Below are positions 56,850 to 64,000 of a stretch of DNA of 64,000 nucleotides, in pieces. Source of the DNA: Tamarix chinensis (taxonomy: Eukaryota; Streptophyta; Magnoliopsida; Caryophyllales; Tamaricaceae); the NCBI GenBank assembly GCA_030549775.1, contig CM060175.1:37880318-37944317 (forward strand). The letters run 5' to 3'. Under the pieces are notes generated by a model. It saw only the letters and a program-made list of their open reading frames with translations. It was not told where the DNA came from and searched no databases. The stretch's first letter is position 1. Each line of letters starts with the position of its first letter. The position numbers and the translations under genes were made by a program.

Positions 56850-58100
56850 TGGATTATTATAGAAAAATTCATTCACAATTATGACTTTTATGAAATTAAT
56901 ATGATCTTCGTTTCTATTTAAAAATATATTTTCATTTACGAAAATTATTTAAATTTTTTACAATTCCTTAGAATTTGATTTATATATTTTCCAATTTCTT
57001 TTAATTATTATTTTTATATTTTATTTCTTTTTTCCACAAGCTACATGATTTTTATTTAAAATATATTTCTATTTTTATTGTGTGTTTTTATTTTAATATT
57101 TTAAATTTGTTTCCTATTATAATTTCATTGTGTGATTATGACTTTGTTATGGAATTATATTTCATTAGCAAAAATAAATTATTTTTTATTATAAAACCTT
57201 TTTAAATTAGTAAAATCATTTATTGCGACTAATATAATTTTTTATCGTTAATCATTAATTTATTGGTCGCTAAAAATGTTTAAATTCTATATATACACAT
57301 ATATATGTTTTATAATAAATTTTTTTCAAATCTCTAAAATCCCAAAATATAAAATATAATAAAAAATACTTAAACACCTCAATTTCTTGGAATTTCAAAA
57401 AAACAAAAATCCAAAAATTCAGTCCCACACGCTGCTACCCCCGCCCTTACATGTTTCTAATTTTCATCCCCTTACTTACCCCCGTCCCTCGTTTCCCGTC
57501 CCTCGACCCTTGACCCCCGACCCCTCCTGCTCTGCACCTTCAACCCAGGCCACACTACCATACCAGCCACCCCCGCTCGAGCACACCCCCACACCGGCTG
57601 TAGCTCGTCGTCATCGTCCTCCAGCAAAGCAGCAGCTAGAAGCCGTCAGCAACGCACGAGGGCAGCCGCGGCGTGCCACCGCCCGTCCGCCTCTATCGCC
57701 GCTCGTCACCGGCGAGTGGTCCTTGACCACCGGCAACGCTCCAGCACCCCTCACTCCCTCCAATTTCGCAGCAATTCGTTTGGTATAAATACTCAAACCC
57801 TAACTTCTGTTTTGATTAATTTTAAATAAATTAGCTTATAATAAGATAATTTAGTTGTTTAAGTATATATATATATATATGTGTTGTATGAGTGATTTGG
57901 AATGGTTAATTGTATTGGTTATGGTTGATTTGTGAAAATTGGATTTGTGATCCGGCTATATCCGGATTTGTCGGTTTTATCCGATTAAGCTATTTCGGAT
58001 AAATTGAATTTACATTATACTTTAAAATGTATCTAATTTCATGTTAGAAGTATCAATTTGAAAACTTTGTGCGAAATTAATCAGAATTGGATTATTAGAA
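56850..58100 (+). mobile_element. B3: internal fragment of a B-type LTR joined to the CACTA end
   Basis: From GGATTATTATAGAAAAATTC to GAATTGGATT the text aligns with 51220-52640 of B2, including the GC-rich island (57380-57780) and TATAAAT at 57784. Both true LTR ends are absent, and the left junction is with CACTA subterminal DNA. The island here is notably GC-rich with many CG steps. Confidence 0.75.
57784..57790 (+). promoter_or_regulatory. Candidate TATA box of B3
   Basis: TATAAAT directly after the island, with AAACCCTAAC about 10 bp downstream. Confidence 0.4.
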
Positions 58101-58835
58101 ATAATTTATTTTGGTTACACCGATCTATGTTGTTATTGAAAATGTATCGAACAATGATTTTGTGTAGAATGGAATTTAATATAAATGAGCAGTTGAAGAT
58201 GGAGTATGGGATAGGTTTATCAAGGTGTGTATTAGAATTTTTCTACTATAATGATTACATTGCTTCAAATCTATTTATCAATTTTGGTTCATTTAGTTAG
58301 TTTTGTTTAATATTATTCAAATTTATTTATTTTGGTTTGAGGTTCATCCCATAGTTGTTGATTGGAGAAACAAGTCCATTATCTTGTATCCAAAAAATGA
58401 TTGAGCCTTATGTGAAAGATAGAGCATTAAGACATGATGCTTAAATAGTGGTAAAAAATCAAGTAAGGAGAAGGTGTGATGCATAACATCATTGAAATTT
58501 AGGTAGCTCAAAGGATTAATTAATGACATACATTAGATTATTTTTAAATCAAAGTTGAAACTGAAGGGTTTACTTCATTTGACATCGACAACAATTCTCA
58601 TCCTATTCTTAATTTTTCAACTTTAAATTTATATAATGTCACTTCAAGCAATGTAAATGTTTAGGTGAGAAAAAGAAACAAGTGTAATAGAACATTTGAT
58701 ACATATGCATTCTTTGAGAAATGCTATGACGTATTAGATGCTAGTATTGAGAGGTGAGGTAATCAAATTGCAAACTCTAGAAAAACGAATCTTCGTATTC
58801 ACCATTCAATATTTTGGCACCAACTCAAAGGTATC
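58101..58835. other. Sequence without recognised features
   Basis: Open stretches such as 58058-58300 on the plus strand start inside the B3 homology and show no recognised motif. Nothing supports a gene. Confidence 0.4.
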
Positions 58836-58950
58836 AAACTCCAAGAAGTACCCTAAAATATTTAGGATTCCTTGTAAGAATGGAATTTTGATACAACTTA
58901 ATTTTATCTTACAAGGAATCCTGAAGATTTGAGGGTGCTTCTGGGAGTAT
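58836..58950. repeat. Inverted repeat with arms of about 44 bp
   Basis: The left arm 58836-58879 (ACTCCAAGAAGTACCCTA then TTTAGGATTCCTTGTAAGA) pairs with the right arm 58907-58950 (TCTTACAAGGAATCCTGAAG then GAGGGTGCTTCTGGGAGT). There are about six mismatches and a 27-base loop. The top 17 bp next to the loop are perfect. Confidence 0.88.
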
Positions 58951-59350
58951 CAATGGAAGGTCATAAATGTATAGTGTGTGGGACATATAATATAGCATTA
59001 ACCTTTTGGATTTTTGAATATTTCAACTAAAATTTTTGTGTTAGGTTTGAAATTGTATATGGTTGAATATTTTTTCTAAAATTTTTGATGGTTGAATAAT
59101 TGTGTTGCTTGTTCTTTGTTGTTTGGTACTCCTCATGTAGCTCTAGTAATGCATTGAGGTGTTAGTTTTTCCTTGGCTTTTAGTGATCTTCACTACATTT
59201 TTCTTTTAATTTTATCATTGAGTTGCCTTGTGCATTTAGCCCTTTTGTATGCCTTATTATTGGACTTTAGATGTCTTTTGTCAACATTAATAATAAACTG
59301 TTAGTACTTTTTGGAGTTTTCCTAACTATCCAATTACTTGTGGTTCTATG
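58951..59350. other. AT-rich DNA without recognised features
   Basis: No coding frame, tandem repeat or element end is seen. Confidence 0.45.
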
Positions 59351-59472
59351 CATGACAACAATTATCATGCATATTTGTACTCAAAATAACTGATGATAAC
59401 AAAGTCATGCAAGTAGAGTTTGAATATCATACTTCTTTAAATTTTTTCTGTTTTAATTTTAATCTTGAGATT

Positions 59473-59523
<51 letters not shown>

Positions 59524-59750
59524 ACTAAATAGGATGGAAGATCTCTCTATATGACAACAATTATCATGCATATTTGTACTCCAAATAATTGATGATAATA
59601 AAGTAATTCAAGTAGAGTTTGAATATCATACTTCTTTAAATTTGGCTTGTTTTAATTTTAATCTTTAGAATATATATATATATATATATATAAGATCAAA
59701 TGAAATATTTAGTTCTTAGCCATTAGATTAAGATCCAACAACCGACATTT
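59351..59750. repeat. 199-bp tandem duplication with expanded CA/TA runs
   Basis: GACAACAATTATCATGCATA occurs at 59354 and 59553, followed in both by GATGATAA, GTAGAGTTTGAATATCATAC and a microsatellite. Copy one has (CA)n(TA)n at 59474-59523, copy two (AT)n at 59669-59692. Confidence 0.9.
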
Positions 59751-60485
59751 TATAATAGGGAAAAAAATATAAGCTATGCATTTTCTTTTCAACCTAGCTA
59801 CCCTTTCTCAACAAGTAGCATCCACCACCGCTTCTGTCAACATTTGTCACAGGCCATTATTGGATATCGTCAGCGTTCTAGCACCACCATAAATCCACCT
59901 CCGAATAATTTTGACACTATATATTCTTTGTATCCAACAACTTTGATCAGCTGGGATAATTGAACCAAATCCAAACAAAAGTGTGAGTGAAAGATGGATG
60001 AACAAAAAAATCGTCGGTAGTTGTTTGATGATCAATTGTGGAAGATAAATTCTCTGAAAAGAATGGAGGTAAGATGTAAAAAGTTTCTACTCATAAGATA
60101 GTCAAACAAATCAAGGAAAATATTGACCAAATTGAGTGGAATTCGAAACAAAAATTGTGCTAGAACAAACAAATCAACACCAAATCATCCTTTCATCACT
60201 AGAACACACATATTTTGGTTATATGAAATGGAAGCCTCGACCTATAATACATACATACATATATACTTACATATACATACATACATTCATGCAAACATTA
60301 AGCTAGAACAAATAATCAACACCCTATCATCCTTTTATTACTAGCATATCATACCCAAAAATAGTGATGATTATTCTGTCATAGTATGAAAATGATGAGT
60401 ATATGCTTATGATGAGGGTTTGTAATTAGGTTGGTGGTTATTGTTTTGCCTCAAACTTAAATAACATGAAAATCCTATAATCACT
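59751..60485. other. AT-rich DNA with a diverged direct duplication
   Basis: GCTAGAACAAACAAATCAAC at 60159 recurs as GCTAGAACAAATAATCAAC at 60302 (143 bp), with CATACATACATA-type repeats between (60248-60290). No gene recognised. Confidence 0.6.
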
Positions 60486-61747
60486 CACTGTAACAAAAAT
60501 AATGATTAGGTGAAAATAAAATCATCACAAAAAAATATAATTAATTTCATCAAAGTCTTATTAATTACTCTAAATATCATATATATAATATATTAGCTAA
60601 TTATATATTATAAGTATAAATATTATAATTGTTATTATTATTATTATTATTATCATAAATATAGTTTTTTGAGCTAATATTATCATAATTATAACCATAG
60701 TTGAAATTATATTCATTACTTAATTAGTAATAATGATAATATCTTTTTATTATTAGTCATTACCTAATAGTATTGAAGTTGGCTAATTATCATAATAAAA
60801 CTTGGGGATTATCGTAAGTGATAATTATATGCTTACGATCATGATGTATTATTTTAATGATACTTATTGTATCATATAATAAAATAGTTCCTATTAGAGC
60901 AAGGTAATCATTATATGAAAGTTTGGTGATTGTTTTATTATGAAGGGGTGATTATATGCTATGCACCATATTTGTTATTATCTTATTACCTAGTGGTGAT
61001 TATTTACTCCATACCACATTTTTTTTTTGAAATATCTCACATATTTGACAACCAAAATGATACATTTTCATTTACGAAACTTCTATATAGTATTCTCATT
61101 TTCTTTAACTTTTTACTTGTGTTTCAAGGTTTATTTTTATTTTGAAAATAACTATCCTACAACTTACATATATATTGTGAGATGCATTCAAGTACATCAT
61201 ATAATTTTCCATATAAATGGCAAAATACCCGAAACCTTACACGTGACAAATCGATCCCAACTTGATAAATAATATCTTAAAGTCACAAAATACCCAAACT
61301 CCTTTCACTAAGGGCATGTTATCCATACTCTTTTCTCAATAAGTATATTTTCTTTTGCTAGCATTTCTCAATATGTATCACTACTTTGATTCTCATGTAG
61401 CGTATAATTTGACTCATTTCCAAGCTTGAAAGCCTTTGTTGACTCATCGACATGCAAGTCATGTTTTGATAATAAAATTTATTTATGTCATATATTTTGC
61501 TTACATAATGCATAACCAGATAAGAGGAGGTATATTCCAAACAAAAATTTCATACCAACCAACTTGGTCTTCTATGTCACAAAACATATTCACATAAATC
61601 CTCGCTTGTTTTTTTTTATTTAATTTTTGGACAGGATAATGAAATTTAATTGTGGTTTAAATTGATTCGTCAAGACTCATAGTGTATATTTGGGATTTAT
61701 TTGATAATAAATAAATAGTTGATCTTTTATAGCATATTGTTACAGTG
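60486..61747. mobile_element. Possible small non-autonomous DNA element with CACTGTAACAA ends
   Basis: CACTGTAACAA at 60486-60496 is matched in inverse form by TTGTTACAGTG ending at 61747. The neighbouring triplets are ACT and ATT, so a 3-bp duplication is only partial. GGTGATTATATGCT-type words recur at 60393 (outside), 60821, 60945 and 60983. No coding content. Only the 11-bp inverted ends support the call. Confidence 0.25.
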
Positions 61748-61930
61748 ATTTGCTATTAGTGATTTGCACTGAATTATTTGACCAATAGATTTTATTAGTT
61801 GTTTGTATAAAGGTATTTGACAATATTAGATTAGAGTAAAATGATGTTAGTAGAGAAAGTCATTAGAATATCCATTCTCTCAAACTCTAATTACCATACA
61901 TAACTCGACTAGTAACAATTCTCCTAGAAA

Positions 61931-61931
61931 C

Positions 61932-61958
<27 letters not shown>
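61931..61958. repeat. (TA)n microsatellite
   Basis: An uninterrupted run of alternating T and A. Confidence 0.95.
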
Positions 61959-61963
<5 letters not shown>

Positions 61964-62142
61964 ATAAAATCTTATTCTATTCATGTTAATTTTAATTATT
62001 TAGTCGACCATTTCTCTTTTATGAGAAAAACATACTTTATTGCATTTACTTTGATTCTTATGTTTTTTACTCTTTTCAACCAAATCAAAATTTGTGAATA
62101 GATCTTAACTTTTTTTAAGACCGTTGTCTAAACTTGGTTGTA

Positions 62143-62572
62143 TAGGAGGCATAGCAGATTTGGTTTAGATCAAGTAGCAACAAAGCTAAAAAGTTTGAAA
62201 GAGCCTTTAAAGGAATTAAATAAAGCAAATTTTGGAAGAATTGATGATTGCGTGAAATGTAATAGAACTGCACTAGCTAAAATTTAGGAGTCACTTACTC
62301 AATCTCCCTTAGACCCGATACTCATTCAATTTGAGGAATTTGCCTCCCTTCATGTCCATTATCTCCTCACTTGTCTAGAAAGCTTCTAAGAAAGATTCAA
62401 AAGTGCATGAGCTGAGAGCTTGGGATATATATTCTCAATCTTTTGTAATGCTATTCCTACCATATTAATGACATCCGTGACCAGGGATGGGCGTGTTCTT
62501 TATAATCATGCAAGCATATATGCTACACTATCTCACTTTTACACTGACTTGTTAAATACTGCCCACAAGTGA
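62143..62572 (+). pseudogene. L1d: fragment of L1 ORF2 between endonuclease and RT
   Basis: RFGLDQVATKLKSLKEPLKE, LNKANFGRIDD and SPLDPILIQFEEFASLHVHY are the linker between endonuclease and RT of plant L1s. Farther on in the same frame VTRDGRVLYNHASIYATLSH then FYTDLLNTAHK matches the region just before RT. Three stops occur. Neither RT nor an A tail follows, so it is an internal fragment. Confidence 0.72.
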
Positions 62573-62880
62573 CAAGGATGGCATTAGCACATTATCCTAC
62601 ATTTTAAACACTACTTTTATTTATAAATTTATAATCAAAAAGTCAAAACATAATAATTAAATTACGTAACATGCAAATAAATTATCAAACATGCTAAATA
62701 TTAAATAAATTATGCAATCCAAACCTAGAAGATAGTTTCCGTACCAATCTTATGCAAAAACCCAAACAAAAAAACTTTGGATATGTATATACTCAATTAA
62801 AGAGTAAAAACTCTCATCATCTAGCTTTTTGATATGAATTTAGATTAATATGATTAAGTTAATTGTATATATATTTTTAG
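62573..62880. other. AT-rich DNA, possibly intronic
   Basis: No coding frame. It ends in ATATATATTTTTAG, a plausible acceptor for the exon-like stretch that follows. Confidence 0.35.
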
Positions 62881-62970
62881 GGGAAACATGTTGACGATTA
62901 TTATCAAATGGAGGATGACGAGAATGAAAAGGATGACACTGAAGAGGAGAATGAAGAAGATGATGTTTGA
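62881..62970 (+). pseudogene. Isolated acidic terminal-exon-like stretch
   Basis: Directly after the T-rich AG acceptor the frame reads GKHVDDYYQMEDDENEKDDT, then EEENEEDDV and TGA: 29 residues, over half of them Asp or Glu. It could be the last exon of an unidentified gene or of a captured fragment. Family not recognised; no upstream exon seen. Confidence 0.35.
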
Positions 62971-62971
62971 T

Positions 62972-62989
62972 GCGTTTTTATAAAAACGC
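62972..62989. other. Perfect 18-bp palindrome after the stop codon
   Basis: GCGTTTTTATAAAAACGC begins two bases after TGA at 62968-62970. Confidence 0.95.
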
Positions 62990-63001
62990 TTTTGTGAGTC
63001 G

Positions 63002-63087
63002 GCTTATGAAGACGGTTGATGCTTTTGTTTGTTAGCTTACGAATATGATCGATATTTTTGTATATCAAATTATGAAGATGCCCGATG
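63002..63087. repeat. 33-bp tandem repeat, 2.6 units
   Basis: GCTTATGAAGACGGTTGATG at 63002, GCTTACGAATATGATCGATA at 63035 and AATTATGAAGATGCCCGATG at 63068 are spaced by exactly 33 bp. Confidence 0.88.
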
Positions 63088-63097
63088 TAATACCCCC
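63086..63097 (+). mobile_element. Start of another TGTAATACCCCC-type LTR, lost in the gap
   Basis: TGTAATACCCCC is the start form of the G and D LTRs. Only 12 bases precede the N run. Confidence 0.5.
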
Positions 63098-63597
63098 NNN
63101 NNNNNNNNNNNNNNNNNNNNNNNNNNNNNNNNNNNNNNNNNNNNNNNNNNNNNNNNNNNNNNNNNNNNNNNNNNNNNNNNNNNNNNNNNNNNNNNNNNNN
63201 NNNNNNNNNNNNNNNNNNNNNNNNNNNNNNNNNNNNNNNNNNNNNNNNNNNNNNNNNNNNNNNNNNNNNNNNNNNNNNNNNNNNNNNNNNNNNNNNNNNN
63301 NNNNNNNNNNNNNNNNNNNNNNNNNNNNNNNNNNNNNNNNNNNNNNNNNNNNNNNNNNNNNNNNNNNNNNNNNNNNNNNNNNNNNNNNNNNNNNNNNNNN
63401 NNNNNNNNNNNNNNNNNNNNNNNNNNNNNNNNNNNNNNNNNNNNNNNNNNNNNNNNNNNNNNNNNNNNNNNNNNNNNNNNNNNNNNNNNNNNNNNNNNNN
63501 NNNNNNNNNNNNNNNNNNNNNNNNNNNNNNNNNNNNNNNNNNNNNNNNNNNNNNNNNNNNNNNNNNNNNNNNNNNNNNNNNNNNNNNNNNNNNNNNN
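63098..63597. other. Assembly gap of 500 N
   Basis: An exact run of 500 N, the size of an arbitrary scaffold gap. Translated frames across it are meaningless. Confidence 0.99.
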
Positions 63598-63832
63598 TTT
63601 TCTGTCGAAGCAACTAACCAACTTTACACGATTATGGAGTCTTGTACAAGGTGAATCGAAGGTCGTGGATGGTCTAGTTAATTAGAGGGTGTTGCAGGGA
63701 AGATATTGGGATGAAGAGAAGGCGTTGAAGTTAGCCAGAGATGGAGGAAGAGTCGTCTAAAGAGGCGGTGGCGCACAGGCGATGCTTAGGGTTTCGGGGA
63801 AAAAAAATCCCGAACCCACGCCATAAGAGAGG

Positions 63833-63840
63833 TATTTATA
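63833..63840 (-). promoter_or_regulatory. TATA box
   Basis: TATAAATA on the minus strand, about 40-55 bp upstream of the telo-box. Confidence 0.55.
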
Positions 63841-63924
63841 ATGTTGGAGGTTAATTCCGAGTTGGGGAAGTTATCAGGGGGTCAAAGCTGGTGAGAAACG
63901 TGATGGTTATGGTGTCGATCGGGC

Positions 63925-63946
63925 GGCAAAATTTTCAAATTTTGCC
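63925..63946. other. Perfect 10-bp-stem inverted repeat upstream of the TATA box
   Basis: GGCAAAATTT, two bases, AAATTTTGCC. It lies about 85 bp upstream of the TATA box on the minus strand and could be a dimeric factor site or chance. Confidence 0.75.
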
Positions 63947-64000
63947 CGACCCTTCGCGAGAGGAATGGAGCAAACGAGCGGGAGAGAGAGACAGTTGAGG

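Larger units (their letters stand above)
63598..64000 (-). promoter_or_regulatory. Probable minus-strand promoter and 5' leader of a host gene
   Basis: Base composition is markedly more GC-rich than the rest outside the LTR islands. On the minus strand TATAAATA lies at 63840-63833, and AAACCCTAA, the telo-box word frequent in plant translation-related genes, at 63794-63786, where a start site about 30 bp below TATA would put it in the early leader. From there to the gap no ATG occurs on that strand, so at least about 200 bases would be leader. The coding part would lie in or beyond the gap. The gene cannot be identified. Confidence 0.5.

Noticed and set aside
60350..60370. CACTATTTTTGGG (minus strand) as the missing right CACTA end
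   Set aside because: Beyond the first five bases it does not match the left terminus, and the flanking triplets differ.
63029..63685. Long frames across the N run
   Set aside because: They consist of unknown bases; there is no evidence of coding.

Overview
The window looks like repeat-filled nuclear DNA of a flowering plant. It contains degenerate Ty3/gypsy retrotransposons with initiator-methionine-tRNA primer sites, plant-type L1 LINEs with a DUF4283-like and CCHC ORF1, and a CACTA/Spm-like terminus. No intact host gene is visible. The species cannot be named from the sequence. The letters used below (T1, A to H, L1a to L1d) are my own labels.

Left part (1-12.1 kb). T1 is a minus-strand gypsy element whose gag, long leader, primer site and 600-bp 5' LTR fill 1-2371. 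Plus-strand gypsy remnant A (about 2690-10300) is cut inside its integrase by B1, a 4.77-kb solo LTR with a 5-bp target duplication. A fragment of a C-type LTR and a 5'-truncated LINE (L1a) follow.

Middle part (12.1-56.6 kb) is one nested stack. H-type LTR sequence (about 15.8-16.9 kb) is cut by F. F has a 5.1-kb LTR, a primer site and the first codons of gag. F is cut at 22097 by D, a minus-strand Tekay/Del-like element. D's 3' LTR holds LINE L1b and its gag is cut by C. C is a plus-strand Tekay/Del-like element spanning 29180-48990 with a GAAAA duplication at both ends. C's 5' LTR holds the 4.8-kb LINE L1c, and its pol holds G, a truncated LTR of the F family. D's 5' LTR is cut by E, another long LTR, and E is cut by B2, a 4.83-kb solo LTR with a CTCAC duplication.

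Right part (56.6-64 kb). It holds a CACTA-like terminus with subterminal repeats fused to an internal piece of a B-type LTR (B3), a 44-bp-arm inverted repeat, duplicated AT-rich DNA, a LINE fragment (L1d), an isolated acidic exon-like stretch, a 500-N gap, and after the gap a more GC-rich stretch that reads as a minus-strand promoter and 5' leader.

None of the coding remnants looks functional: every one carries stops, frameshifts or lost catalytic residues. The informative content is the insertion order, the very long LTRs with their internal arrays and GC-rich islands, and a few unexplained structures on the right.
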